Notes: generated by a model from the letters alone, not told the origin. 64,000 nt of DNA from Semisulcospira habei (GCA_036245525.1 BTPG01000003.1:155703547-155767546); one strand, 5' to 3'; numbered from the stretch's first letter, positions 1 through 11,779 are shown. Numbers and translations are program-made.

Positions 1-19
1 AAGATATATATATATATAG

Positions 20-21
<2 letters not shown>

Positions 22-112
<91 letters not shown>

Positions 113-122
113 TTATATATAT

Positions 123-152
<30 letters not shown>
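22..152. repeat. (AT)n microsatellite with ATTT and ATAC variants
   Basis: Almost pure AT dinucleotides, ending in a short run of catacata. The LINE fragment begins directly at its right edge, so the 5' truncation point of that LINE sits at the repeat. Confidence 0.97.
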
Positions 153-1533
<1,381 letters not shown>

Positions 1534-1644
1534 CTACTATTTCCAGAAGATCGAGTCATGTCCAGTTGTCTGTCAGCTATATTATTATGAGCTATGGTAT
1601 TCCGTTTTCGATTGCTTTATTACCGCAATATCACGCTGCTTGTA

Positions 1645-1938
1645 TTATTAACCGTTTTGTTTCTGCAGTAGCCGGTACTGTTCACAGTACCGGTGGCTGC
1701 AGGCACAAGTGGTTAATTTCCTTCCCCATGCTCTAAAAAAAAACAATCTGACATTGCCGACTTATACGAGATAGGAAAGATCACGTGTTTCCACCTCATT
1801 CGCAGTCCCCCGTACGTTACCGTGTTTAAACTCATTCGAGACGAACGGCATCCGGATACTATGACGCGGCTTAAGCAATTATGCTCATGAGTCATTGCGA
1901 TTGCATGGGCTCATGAGAATCTATATCTCTTGCAGGTG
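1645..1938. repeat. Cluster of degenerate hairpin elements (H7, H3, H2 types)
   Basis: An H7-type piece with a GGTACTGTTCACAGTACC hairpin and the cacaagtggttaa end occupies about 1645-1718. A decayed H3 piece (catccggatac) lies at 1829-1875. An H2 piece with paired gctcatgag blocks and a ctatatctcttgcagg end lies at 1873-1938. The same order is seen in copy B at 19000-19376, where the arms are more complete. Confidence 0.6.
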
Positions 1939-2021
1939 ATAACATCTGTTTACTTTGAGAGACTGTATCTATACAAACTAAGAGCACCCTAAACTAAAAA
2001 CACTTCATATATGGTGTGTGT

Positions 2022-2075
2022 ATGGGGGGGGGGGGGGGGAGGGGGAGGGGGAGGGGGGAGGGGGGGGGGGAAGGG
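2022..2075. repeat. G-rich low-complexity tract
   Basis: Runs of G interrupted by single A bases. The matching stretch in copy B (about 19459-19500) is also G-rich but differs in length. Confidence 0.9.
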
Positions 2076-2339
2076 GTATGCCCTAAAATCGTTAACGTTA
2101 TTGGCGTATTTTTCGGTTATCGCGATTTGTGATTCCAATTTTTTCACCCTCGTTAAACGTGAAAGCTAACGTCCTGGTGATTTCGTGAAACCTCAGATGT
2201 TTCTATTCTTTAATTTCTCCTCAGAAAAATCCGCCCCCCCCCCTCCCCGCACCACAACCCTTCCAATCCCCCCGCCTTCCCCTCCCCCTCCCCACAGTCG
2301 TTTTATTTTTCCTCCAAGAGAGGAACTATGTTGTGTCTT

Positions 2340-2545
2340 CGTCCATGTTGATTGATAGATTGATTTTGTTAGAGGTTTAACGTCCACGGCACCGGAGTGA
2401 TAATGGACGGCCTTAGGAGATGGGTTATGGGGTCAGGGACAACTATTGCCTATGGAGTACGACCGGAACACTGATCAATTCAGGCGCACTGCCCCTTTAA
2501 TTTACGAGGACTTTCAACGGACTCGTCCGCATGAACAACCAGCCA
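2340..2545 (+). repeat. Interspersed repeat with GTTTAACGTC core (SINE-like)
   Basis: Contains gattgattttgtt, then ggtttaacgtccacggcac, then gggttatggggtcaggga. Relatives are at 19782-19965 (+) and, inverted, at 15838-16000. The three copies diverge outside shared blocks. The GTTTAACG core recalls the tails of molluscan SINEs; the class assignment is inference. Confidence 0.55.
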
Positions 2546-2770
2546 GTCTCAGCATTCCCTCTTTCCCTCCCCCCCCCCCCCCCCCCCCCCAGTCCCGTCC
2601 CCTCTCACATTTCCGTTGTCTGCGTTAAAAAGCCGACGCGCCCTCAGTGAAAAACAAAAGGGACATATAATCAGCTTGAAGCCGGTGCACGGATATTCGT
2701 TAGACGATAGCGCATCGTCAGTTGTACACGCCTTGGGTTTCTGTGTATAATTGTTGGTGTCTGCTGAAAG

Positions 2771-2818
2771 ATGGCCACGACTGGTGGTGCAGCAGAGGCT
2801 CAGCCCAGCGCAGGAAAG
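2771..2818 (+). CDS. Ninjurin gene, copy A, exon 1
   Basis: Sixteen codons (MATTGGAAEAQPSAGK) followed by a GTAAAT splice donor, phase 0. The exon is too short to be found as an ORF. I identify it because the same Ala/Gln/Pro-rich N-terminus with the same donor recurs at 20434 in copy B and at 16218, each a fixed arrangement upstream of ninjurin-type sequence. Ninjurin N-termini are short, variable and cytosolic/extracellular-facing tails, so lack of conservation is expected. The ATG context (gaaagATGg) is good. Joining to exon 2 at 11252 keeps phase 0 and gives a predicted 137-residue protein, a normal size for this family. An extra exon in the 8.4 kb intron cannot be excluded. Confidence 0.75.
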
Positions 2819-2832
2819 GTAAATCATCAACG

Positions 2833-2903
2833 TGTGCTGGTCTGCGATTTTGAACATGACCTTACGGACAAGGGCCGTAGGGTACGAAATCACAGACCAG
2901 CCA
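2833..2903. repeat. H6 palindrome 15 bp downstream of exon 1
   Basis: Arms gtgctggtctgcgatttt and its near complement aaatcacagaccagccaca, with a ccttacgg/ccgtag centre. All three ninjurin exon 1 copies carry an H6 element at this place (2833, 16287, 20494), so it predates the duplications. Confidence 0.8.
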
Positions 2904-2978
2904 CACGAATGAAGATTCTCTACAGTTGTATATTGCCGTCTTCTTTCAAATTATGTGTTCGTGGTTTCGTTGACCCTT

Positions 2979-3172
2979 TTAACCCCAAGGCCGCAATACG
3001 AAGATCTCAATAACTATGTGCCAGTTGCAGGAGATGGATCGACCATGATGGTTCAAGGGTAGTGCCGGATCAGCTTGGTGTTAAATCCGGCGCCAAGCTG
3101 ATCTGGCACTACCCTTGGACTATCATAGTCGATTTATCTACTGCTATAGTGTGATGGAGCTAAATGGGTTAA
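2979..3172. mobile_element. H1 palindrome, complete, TTAA at both ends
   Basis: TTAA at 2979-2982 and 3169-3172 flank arms built on gttcaagggtagtgccggat and its complement. The centre is GGCGCC-like. The orthologous copy in B is at 21097. Confidence 0.85.
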
Positions 3173-4044
3173 TGGTGAAAGTCCGCAATTGACTGTAACT
3201 CCCCACAGCATAACATGACAAGATGGGCTGAACCATAACCGACAAAGTCCCTTCTATTATGAGAGCTGTCCTCGCTTTTGTCTTTGACCTGATTCTGATG
3301 TTGAATTATCTCGTATTGAAAAAGTCTCGCACATCTGCCAATGCGTCATTGAGGTCTATCAGGGGCGCAAGACATACGCGTCATTGATTTGTCAAACGTC
3401 ATTTGTCAGTAAGTTTTAGTTTTTACGCAATTTTATATTTTACGTGATATGAGTTTCACTTTCGCTTCATAGGCTTGAGAAAATGGTGCCAAAACTAGAA
3501 CTTCACGGTACAATTTCAGTCTTGCTATGATTTGTGTCAAAGCAGGTTGACTTTACCTAGCTACATGGTATACTAAGTACACGCTTGCATGCTCTTCTGA
3601 AAGCGCGTTGATGTGTGTTTGCGTGTTAGTGCGTGCGTGCGTGCGCGCGGGCTCCAAACATCTCCAAGATACATAGAGGATCTATTCCTCCTGGAGATGC
3701 GGAGAAACCGGTGGGGTGGGGGGGGGGCGGTGGAGGGGGAGGGGGAGTCGCGGGGGGGTGGGGGGGGGGCACTTATCCCTCTGTTCAAGTGCCGGTTGTG
3801 TAACTGCATGTACACGCTGCACTTGAAAATAAAAATAAGTAGCGCAACGTTGCCTCGTCTGTACGCCGTTTTTGACAAATAATTTTAATCCGAAAATATA
3901 TAAACTGTGTTGTTAGTTGTTCTTTCCAAGGGTGCCTGTTTTTCTTTGGGATTTTATTTGCATTGTACACGCCTGCCAATCACCTTTTTGTCTGGCTTTT
4001 GCTAATCCCGTTCAGTGACGAGAAAATGTAAGCGCCACCCAACT

Positions 4045-4210
4045 GTCGCGGGGGCTCATGAGGATCTATACCTCTTGCCAACACCACTTTGAATCATGTT
4101 CCTGGGACATCTAAGTTTTGGGAGTTGAATCAACAAAGACTGCAGAAACAATCTGCGTCAGCTGGTGGCGAACTGTTTAACTCATTCGCGGCCAGCCGCA
4201 TCCGGATGCG
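4045..4210. repeat. Half H2 hairpin and H3 remnant
   Basis: Only the right arm of an H2 element is present (gggggctcatgaggatctat to about 4080). Copy B at 22185-22252 has both arms. An H3-like stretch (catccggatgcgcggc) follows at 4195-4215. This looks like loss of one palindrome arm in copy A. Confidence 0.6.
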
Positions 4211-4600
4211 CGGCTTGTGAGTTAACACTTACAAAAATCAAATTACTCTGTTTGCAACAAAATGTTAACAGTAGAGGTGGATTCCCTGCATGGGAAATTG
4301 TTTGGAAATCTGCCAGTGACCTGAACTCTAAACTCATGATTGCATTCACTATGCATGTATGAGTAGGCCTATTAAGTATTATCCCCGCCACTGCTGGAAC
4401 ACGATGAGCAAAAGCTGAAGAGCTGAATGCAAAAGGCAACAAAACAATTTCGGTCCGCTTGAATTTTTTTTATCGCGTTCGAAGTTCACTGTGATTCAGA
4501 TAGAACATTCACTCTCTTTGTTCAAGTCAGAACTTGGCCACTGTTTTCAGGTGTCTGTTTTATACCCACTTTTGTTAGGTGTGTGTGTGTGTGTGGGGGG

Positions 4601-4713
<113 letters not shown>

Positions 4714-5065
4714 CAATGAATCAATGAATCAATGAATCAATGAAACTTTATTTTACAACGGTTTAGGCATTGACATCGTCATCGACACAGCCATTTTACA
4801 AACCTGCCGTTGCTAACAACTACAAGATTAACTACAAATATACATACATATAAGTAAACATAATACTTGCAAAGAGATGACAACACTATTCACATAGACA
4901 GACATACTCATAGACTCACAGACACCCCCCACCCCACCCACCCCCCTTCACACATAGACAGAGCTAAGTAGTCCAAATGATAATTGAAAAGGATAACAGA
5001 CTTAATTGGGAATAAATTGGACCCAGCATAAAAAGAAACATATAATACAAGTGGTTGAGTCATCC

Positions 5066-5311
5066 CTACGAGTGATCCACAAAATATTTGAAGAGACCCT
5101 TTTTAAAACAGACTTGCGAGGAGGCGGATTTTACATGGTCTGGAAGGGCATTCCAGATAAGTGCCCCTGAGAAGGATAAGCTAGTTTTATATAGATCGAT
5201 CCTTGGTTTTGGGACTATGAAAAGCTTTCTGATGTTTCCAAGCTTGGACTCAGACTTACGGAACAAAGTGGAGATGTACTCAGGTGTTTTGCGTTTCCAC
5301 ACTTTGAACAT
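5066..5311 (-). pseudogene. C-terminal domain of the CR1-like LINE, frameshifted
   Basis: 81 codons in a different frame from the RT. It contains LFIVPKPRIDLYKTSLSFSG followed by ALIWNALPDHVKSASS and a final KGLFKYF motif, the usual C-terminal block of CR1/L2-like RT proteins. The gap 5312-5392 must contain the frameshift. Confidence 0.8.
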
Positions 5312-5392
5312 AAAGATTGCTTTGTTATATTTAAAATGATCTTGAAGTGGCAGGAGACCTGCTTTTGAGAGCTTTTCTTCAGTGCTAAGGTG

Positions 5393-7201
5393 TTAATCAG
5401 GGCAGATTATTTTGGCCGCTCGTCTGTGTAGGGAATTGAGTCTCTTTAAATGGACCTCACTACACCCATCCCATACCGATGACGCGTAATCGATATAAGA
5501 ACGTATGTGAGCGTTATAAAATAGTTTACGGGTATCTGAATCAGTATAATATTTCAGTTTTGATAACATAAAGAGATTTTTGGCTACTATTTTGCATAAT
5601 GCGTCTGTATGAGCTTGCCATTTTAGCTGACTGTCGATTTTAATCCCCAGTACTCGATGTTCATTTACCTGTTCTACCTGACTACCTTTAAGTGAAAGGT
5701 TAAGTAATAGAGGAATTATCTGCTGTTTTTGGCGCGTGGCGACTACCATCGATTTCGTTTTGGCTGGATGAACAACCATAGAATTGTTTATACACCAAGC
5801 TGATACTTCATGAAGACTTTGTTGTAGGTTGTCGGAAATTACCTGTATATCTTTACTAGTAGTATGAACTGAGGTGTCGTCAGCAAAAAGGTCGCATTGT
5901 ACATCTTGGCAAGTAATATGTAGAGGCAAATCATTGATAAATAAGCAAAACAGTAGAGGGCCCAGTACAGACCCTTGGGGCACACCGAAGCTTACATCTT
6001 TGAGAGAGGAGTATGAGCCATGAACAAGAACCTTTTGTTTTCTTTTAGTAAGGTAAGATGTGAAAAAAGCAACTGCGTCTCCGTTATTGAGGTATGTGTG
6101 AAGCTTAGCAGTCAGAATAGTATGGTTAATCAGATCAAAAGCATTCTTAAAATCCAGATAGACTACTCCTGTTAACTGTGACTTATTCATACCCTTGAGC
6201 CATGTGTCAACAAGGCGTGTAAGTGCTGTGTGGCATGAATGCTGCGGACGAAATCCGGATTGGAAAGGGTGGAAGAGCTTACGGTTTTCTAGGTAAGCAA
6301 GCAGGTGTTTATGAACGTGCCTTTCCAGTGGTTTGGACAAAACAGATAATAAAGAAATAGGCCGATAATTATTAGGATCAGAACGATCTTTTGTTTTTGG
6401 AAGTGGAATTACTTTGGCATATTTAAGTTCGTTAGGAAAAGTGTTATGCTGGATACAGAGATTATAAATATAAGTTAAGGATTCTACAATGTATGGGAGA
6501 GACAGTTTAAGTATTTTCGGGCTGATGTCATCAGGCCCCGAGGACTTTTTATTTGGAAGGTTACTTATAAGTAAACCCACTTCATGAACAGCTAACATAG
6601 GGATGTTGAAGGGGGCTGTGCCCATTGTTCTTTGTTGACAAAACTCAGACAGCAAATTTGAACGGTGATAAGTGTTATCCTGGCTTGGCGATATTAGAGA
6701 TTTGGCAATCGAAAGAAAATGGTCATTGAATGTATCAGCAGTAAGATTAGTGGGAATGGTAGTTGCGGTACTTGGAGACCCCCTAGTAAGTGTGTTTAGA
6801 AGGCGCCATATAGTAGAGGTATCTTTGCTGTCTTTAACCGTGTCACGAACTAACTTTTTTCTTGCCTCTCTGATCATGTATTTAACACGGTTACGCTGTT
6901 GCTTATATTCAGTGAACATTTTATTGCTACGTAGATCGTTTCTAAGCGCCATCACCTGCATGATTTCCGGAGTAAGCCAGGGAGGAAGAGTGTTAGATTT
7001 TACCCTCCTCTCGCGTAGAGGAGCATGTTTATTAAGTACATTTAGGAAAAGAGAGTACCAAATACTGAGGGCGGTATTAGGATCATAGGACAGGAGCACG
7101 TCATTAAAAGGAGTATTTTCTAGATCAAATAGAAATTCGTCTTTCCTGAAGTGTTTGAATGTCCTATACGTTATAGTTGTATGGCCGTTCTTTTTTGGTT
7201 T
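5393..7201 (-). CDS. LINE ORF2-like protein: connector plus reverse transcriptase
   Basis: An open frame continues from the 5' truncation (codons readable from about 7201; first ATG at 7099) to a stop at 5393, 568 residues after the ATG. The connector, with PPWLTPEIMQVMALRNDLR at its start, is followed by KKSSGPDDISPKILK, NNYRPISLLSVLSKPLERH, FHPFQSGFRPQHS, VYLDFKNAFDLINH, FGVPQGSVLGPLLF and the catalytic LFADDTSV. This is the CR1/L2/Jockey-like arrangement. The endonuclease domain is mostly missing. The C-terminal part continues at 5311-5066 after a frame change, so the copy is no longer intact. Confidence 0.85.
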   Translation of the reverse strand, partial: KPKKNGHTTITYRTFKHFRKDEFLFDLENTPFNDVLLSYDPNTALSIWYSLFLNVLNKHAPLRERRVKSNTLPPWLTPEIMQVMALRNDLRSNKMFTEYKQQRNRVKYMIREARKKLVRDTVKDSKDTSTIWRLLNTLTRGSPSTATTIPTNLTADTFNDHFLSIAKSLISPSQDNTYHRSNLLSEFCQQRTMGTAPFNIPMLAVHEVGLLISNLPNKKSSGPDDISPKILKLSLPYIVESLTYIYNLCIQHNTFPNELKYAKVIPLPKTKDRSDPNNYRPISLLSVLSKPLERHVHKHLLAYLENRKLFHPFQSGFRPQHSCHTALTRLVDTWLKGMNKSQLTGVVYLDFKNAFDLINHTILTAKLHTYLNNGDAVAFFTSYLTKRKQKVLVHGSYSSLKDVSFGVPQGSVLGPLLFCLFINDLPLHITCQDVQCDLFADDTSVHTTSKDIQVISDNLQQSLHEVSAWCINNSMVVHPAKTKSMVVATRQKQQIIPLLLNLSLKGSQVEQVNEHRVLGIKIDSQLKWQAHTDALCKIVAKNLFMLSKLKYYTDSDTRKLFYNAHIRSYIDYASSVWDGCSEVHLKRLNSLHRRAAKIICPD

Positions 7202-7350
<149 letters not shown>

Positions 7351-7454
7351 TGTACCGTTACGGAATGACGATCATTTATTTTGCGATTCACCAATCGGCA
7401 CAAATCCAAAATTGTAAGGTTCTGAGTCAGAATTTACAGTGAGAGTAGGCCTAC

Positions 7455-7575
7455 AAGACTTTCACGTTTCACGTTTCACGTTTTCACTTAGCACTAAATC
7501 TTATTTTGGCTCTCACGTTTCACGACGCGGATTACGAGGATGAAAAAAAAATTGCAATGACGAATCACGAGAACC
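7455..7575. repeat. TTTCACG-phrase repeat block 1
   Basis: Several copies of tttcacg in a row, then ggctctcacgtttcacga, then gcaatgacgaatcacgagaa. The same block is found at 22915-23045 in copy B and, inverted, at about 2110-2185 and 19535-19650. Confidence 0.7.
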
Positions 7576-8068
7576 GACAAAAAAATTTGACGCCAATCAT
7601 GCATCACGTTAATGTCAGGGCACACCCCTGGCTCCCTATTACTAGACACAATATTATGTCTTTCTACCGAAAGGCCCAAAATCACTGACCAGCACACATA
7701 TTGTGTAGCAACAGCGTGCGTAATGTCCAAACACCACAGAAGCGTACACCTACATATTTTGTGTTCGACTTTATGTATACACGTACGTAACGTTTACTTA
7801 GGCCTGCTCAGTCCAGTTTTCGGCAGTAATTTATTCTTATCACGACAGCCCAGGGTCTTCAGTCGAATGTGACCGTGCAGAAGAACCCCGTTTGTAAACC
7901 GTTATCAGACTTAAATAAATCTAAAACTCTTTGGGTGAGATATTTATTATTGGTTTGAACAATCAACCCCACGAAAGAAAATCTCACTGCAATTTTTAGT
8001 ATTGTCTATGTGCGCGTAGTTTGACTTTCGTGTATTGTAACTTTGCGAGTCACCGCGAATCTGAAAAA

Positions 8069-8140
8069 GTGTGCTGGCCCGTGATTTTGGACCTTACGGC
8101 CTGTCGGAGGTAAGGTCCAAATTCCCAGACCAGCACACAA
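8069..8140. repeat. H6 palindrome
   Basis: gtgtgctggcccgtgatttt pairs with aaattcccagaccagcacac around ggaccttacggcctg. Copy B (23601-23632) retains only the left arm. Confidence 0.8.
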
Positions 8141-8282
8141 ATAATAACATTCGGGTAGAAGCTTTATTGACTGTACTTTAAATACCGCAATAGCGTCCAT
8201 TTCGAGTACCTGTGTGTCGCAATCTTTTTTTTTTTTTTAAAGAAGGGGGTCGGGGGGGGGGGGGGGCGCCCAGGGAGTACTA

Positions 8283-8360
8283 CCATCACGGATTCACGAC
8301 GACGTATTTTGCGATTCACGAATCACGAGTCCCCCAAAATGGCATTCACGTTTCACGAGG
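8283..8360. repeat. TTTCACG-phrase repeat block 2
   Basis: gattcacgacgacg, gcgattcacgaatcacgag, then atggcattcacgtttcacga. The copy B equivalent is at 23668-23750. Confidence 0.7.
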
Positions 8361-8417
8361 GAAAGGGACGATTAACACTCTTTTCACAGACAGAAAACTC
8401 CTACAACGGGTTAGGGG

Positions 8418-8495
8418 TGCCCAATGCGCAAAAGGCCCGTGCGCAGGCCAACATCGGCCGACTTCGGGCCCGATGGCCTTTTGCGCATTGGGTGG
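8418..8495. repeat. H5 palindrome
   Basis: cccaatgcgcaaaaggcc pairs with ggccttttgcgcattggg; the interior holds gcgcaggccaacatcggccg. Copy B (23804-23917) has a longer, partly duplicated interior. Confidence 0.85.
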
Positions 8496-8784
8496 GTGAG
8501 TGTGTATGTGTGTGTGGGAGGGGGGTGGGGGGGGGCAGGGGGAGGTGTGAGGATGGAGGTGACCGGCTGTGTGTTGGGACAGATTAACTGACTGTTCATG
8601 TGAACGAGACACATTTTTTTTCTACTGGCTGGAAAATAAAATAACAGGGAATGGGTGGGGGATGGAGAGGGGCGGGGGGAATAGGGGGGATGGGGCAGGA
8701 ATGGTCGATGGCCCTAAAGAAGGAAGGGTGGGGGAATCAAACATTTCTGATTATAAATTAAAGAGTGGCAAAGCAACAGACATT

Positions 8785-8945
8785 TCACGTTTCACGAAAT
8801 AACCCGTGCGTTTTCACGGATCACGAAAATTTTATTTTGGCTTTCACGTTTCACGGCGAACCCTTCTTTTATGGATCAAGAGGATGAAAATAATGCAATC
8901 ACGAATGATTGCCGAAAAAACGCCTGTAACGTATCACGATTTTAT
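8785..8945. repeat. TTTCACG-phrase repeat block 3
   Basis: acatttcacgtttcacgaa, ttttcacggatcacgaaa, gctttcacgtttcacgg, gcaatcacgaatgattgcc. It is collinear with 24210-24370 in copy B. Confidence 0.7.
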
Positions 8946-9064
8946 GGCATACTCCCACCCCTCTTGAAATGTGAACTGGTCGATGCCTTTGGGTCATACG
9001 TTTACGATCGTGATGTCCAAAATCAGACAAGTAATAAATAGACATATTATAACATATTTTAAAC

Positions 9065-9271
9065 GCATTCAACCCCACGGCCGTATTTCCCAAAGTTTGA
9101 AGTCGTCATCTAACAACTATACACCAATTGCAGGAGATGGGTCGACCATGATAATTCAAGGGTAGTGCCAGATTAGCTTGGCGCGGACAGGCGCCAGCTA
9201 ATCTGGCATACCCTTGAATTATCTTGGTCGATCTATCTTCTGCTGTAGTACGTCGGGGTTGAATGAGTTAC
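9065..9271. mobile_element. H1 palindrome, complete, ends decayed
   Basis: attcaaccccacgg at left and gttgaatgagtta at right flank a gataattcaagggtagtgcc arm pair with a short cggacagg loop. One arm lacks one base (gccagctaat), so the hairpin is slightly imperfect. Confidence 0.85.
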
Positions 9272-9402
9272 AATCCATATACCAAATAACAACGTACATG
9301 AGATCCTATCTAACCCTAATGCAGTCTGTAGTCTCTTGGATATTATATAAATTTGATAATTTTCTTCATGGACCGGAGACGTGAATGCCGATCATTACTA
9401 TT

Positions 9403-9453
9403 CTCATGGGCTCGTGCGACAGCAGTGCTCATGAGAATAATTATGACACTTGC
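9403..9453. repeat. Short H2-type hairpin
   Basis: tattctcatgggctcgtg pairs with gtgctcatgagaata. Collinear with 24718-24765 in copy B. Confidence 0.65.
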
Positions 9454-9755
9454 AGATAAGGAATTGCTAAGAGACACTGCAAATGTCTTGGTCGACTTGC
9501 AAATGGTGTGTATAGTTCGAGAAGTTGCTTAAAACACTAAGCAAAAATATGGTATATCTTTGTGCGTGCGCCTACCAAATAAGTAATGATCATGCATCGT
9601 TACGTGTATTTTAGTTAGGGTGCAATGACTTCAAGTCTTTAATAAATACCTAGCATCCTGATTCTTCGATTGCATGTCCATGTCACGTCCTGTATACACA
9701 ACAGTAGCACTCGCACGACTTAACACTATCTAAGAAAAAAAAGGAATAACTACAA

Positions 9756-9823
9756 ATGAATGAATGAATGAATGAATGGATGGATGAATGAATGAATGAA
9801 TGAATGAATTAATGAATGAATGT
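9756..9823. repeat. (ATGA)n microsatellite
   Basis: Tandem gaatgaat with a few gatg variants, about 35-60 bp before the insertion point at 9880. Copy B has the same tract at 25081-25144. Confidence 0.95.
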
Positions 9824-9880
9824 AAACTTGCTGGTCAGTTTTCAAGTGTCAGTTATATCCACTGTTACCGTATAATTATG

Positions 9881-10255
9881 ATACTCACAAACCAGATAGG
9901 TGAGGCTAGCGCTGGCAGAATTGTCAGTACTCAAACCAAGGGGAATCACAGCGCTGGACAGACAACAGTTAGATCCCCTGCCCCCGCCTATCAGGCACCC
10001 AATCGCCAGCCCACAGAGAAATACGCAGGTATAGAATAAGACAATCATTTCCATCCTCAAAAAGAATGGATCAGGTCTCTTATATAACCCATGTCTTTCT
10101 CCGGAACTTAGGAAGTAGGCAGGAGAAACATACATACACAAACATGAAGGTGCGCTACTATATGTGGTCGGGTAAATACCCTGATTTCCCACAGTAGATG
10201 CACAGAACATTACACAACAATGTAACGATACAAATTTTGCCTCGAGTTATACATG
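9881..10255 (-). repeat. 375-bp unit, copy 1
   Basis: On the - strand the unit reads TATATAAG, then an ATG at 10054 opening MEMIVLFYTCVFLCGL (hydrophobic, signal-peptide or membrane-anchor-like), an open frame, and a GTGAGT donor-like site at 9888-9883. Confidence 0.85.
9889..10054 (-). CDS. Candidate secreted/membrane first exon inside the repeat unit
   Basis: About 55 codons from the ATG at 10054-10052 to a GTGAGT donor at 9888. The first 25 residues are strongly hydrophobic and end GCLIGGG; the rest is small and polar and cysteine-poor. TATATAAG lies about 33 bp upstream, so any 5' UTR would be very short. The same reading frame is kept in all unit copies, including a second direct copy at 10264-10429 and inverted copies on the + strand. 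No family is recognised. It may be a captured promoter plus first exon, or just an accidental open frame in a mobile unit. Confidence 0.35.
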
Positions 10256-10630
10256 ATACTCACAAACCAGATAGGTGAGGCTAGCGCTGGCAGAATTGTC
10301 AGTACTCAAACCAAGGGGAATCACAGCGCTGGACAGACAACAGTTAGATCCCCTGCCCCCGCCTATCAGGCACCCAAACGCCAGCCCACAGAGAAATACG
10401 CAGGTATAGAATAAGACAATCATTTCCATCCTCAAAAAGAATGGATCAGGTCTCTTATATAACCCATGTCTTTCTCCGGAACTTAGGAAGTAGGCAGGAG
10501 AAACATACATACATAAACATGAAGGTGCGCTACTATATGTGGTCGGGTAAATACCCTGATTTCCCACAGTAGATGCACAGAACATTACACAACAATGTAA
10601 CGATACAAATTTTGCCTCGAGTTATACATG
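10256..10630 (-). repeat. 375-bp unit, copy 2
   Basis: Head-to-tail with copy 1 and nearly identical; one visible coding difference is Ala to Phe in the hydrophobic segment. The unit junction is ttatacatg followed by atactcac. Confidence 0.85.
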
Positions 10631-11196
10631 ATACTCACAAACCAGATAGGTGAGGCTAGCGCTGGCAGAATTGATCCATTCTTTTTGAGGATGGAAATGA
10701 TTGTCTTATTCTATACCTGCGTATTTCTCTGTGGGCTGGCGATTGGGTGCCTGATAGGCGGGGGCAGGGGATCTAACTGTTGTCTGTCCAGCGCTGTGAT
10801 TCCCCTTGGTTTGAGTACTGACAATTCTGCCAGCGCTAGCCTCACCTATCTGGTTTGTGAGTATCATGTATAACTCGAGGCAAAATTTGTATCGTTACAT
10901 TGTTGTGTAATGTTCTGTGCATCTACTGTGGGAAATCAGGGTATTTACCCGACCACATATTATAGTAGCGCACCTTCATGTTTGTGTATGTATGTTTCTC
11001 CTGCCTACTTCCTAAGTTCCGGAGAAAGACATGGGTTATATAAGAGACCTGATCCATTCTTTTTGAGGATGGAAATGATTGTCTTATTCTATACCTGCGT
11101 ATTTCTCTGTGGGCTGGCGATTGGGTGCCTGATAGGCGGGGGCAGGGGATCTAACTGTTGTCTGTCCAGCGCTGTGATTCCCCTTGGTTTGAGTAC
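10631..11196 (+). repeat. 375-bp units, broken and inverted
   Basis: 43 bp of direct unit (10631-10673) switch at ttgatccattc into an inverted partial unit up to about 10868. A further inverted unit then runs to tttgagtac at 11196. It carries the TATATAAG and MEMIVL start again, now on the + strand (11069). Confidence 0.8.
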
Positions 11197-11251
11197 GTAT
11201 AATTATGTCCTGGTCTGCAATTTTGGATCTAACGACTGCGCATTGTTTCAG

Positions 11252-11431
11252 CCTTTCGTGCCGACGAGAGCGTATGCCACACGAAAGACGATCGCCCAGG
11301 GGGCACTGGACTTTGCCCTGTTGATGGCCAACGCTTCCCAGCTCAAAGCCCTGATCGACGTGCCTCAACACAGCCGCGACAACCTCTACGTTCCATTGCT
11401 CGTGCTGCTGGGCTTTTCCATCCTACTGCAG
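11252..11431 (+). CDS. Ninjurin gene, copy A, exon 2 (amphipathic helices and first TM)
   Basis: Acceptor cattgtttcAG at 11250-11251 and donor CAG|GTCAGT at 11431/11432; 60 codons, phase 0 at both ends. The peptide contains YATRKTIAQGALDFALLMAN followed by ASQLKALID, the diagnostic ninjurin core (amphipathic helices before the membrane). The first transmembrane segment, YVPLLVLLGFSILLQ, follows. In animals NINJ1 oligomerises in the plasma membrane through these helices and mediates membrane rupture in lytic cell death; ninjurins are also described as adhesion proteins. That role is family knowledge and is not shown here. Copy B's exon 2 lacks one residue (HTRDLYIP versus HSRDNLYVP). Confidence 0.92.
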
Positions 11432-11546
11432 GTCAGTCTCTGTTGGGGCGGGAAAGAGAGGATGACACCGTACCTGCCATCAGCCGGGACAAAAATATCT
11501 ACAGTCCCAGTTTTCGTGCTGCTTGGGCTGTCCATCCAGGACAATC

Positions 11547-11605
11547 TCCCGTAGCACAGCTGTGCGCGGGCCCACTGCGGCCGTTGTGTGGCCGAAGACG
11601 TTTTT
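11547..11605. repeat. Half H5 palindrome downstream of exon 2
   Basis: Contains gtgcgcgggcccactgcggc and ggccgaagacgttttt but lacks the left arm present in copy B at 25545. Confidence 0.65.
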
Positions 11606-11619
11606 CTACTTGGGTTTGG

Positions 11620-11635
11620 ATGTGTGTGTGTATGA

Positions 11636-11669
<34 letters not shown>

Positions 11670-11678
11670 TTCTGAGTC

Positions 11679-11744
<66 letters not shown>

Positions 11745-11779
11745 TGTGTGCGGTTGTGTGTGTGTGTGTGTGTGTGCGG

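Larger units (their letters stand above)
9881..11196. mobile_element. 1.3 kb insertion of repeated and inverted 375-bp units
   Basis: Flanked by the 11-bp direct repeat gtataattatg at 9870-9880 and 11197-11207. Copy B has a single uninterrupted gtataattatg at the same place (about 25191-25201), so this is a real insertion with a target-site duplication. Inside are two exact head-to-tail units (9881-10255 and 10256-10630), the first 43 bp of a third, then inverted copies (about 10674-11196). I do not recognise the family. I found no hammerhead core (CTGANGA with GAAA) in the unit. Confidence 0.85.

Noticed and set aside
9881..10630. Retrozyme (hammerhead ribozyme element)
   Set aside because: The head-to-tail units and target duplication suggested it, but I found no CTGANGA core with a paired GAAA on either strand of the unit.
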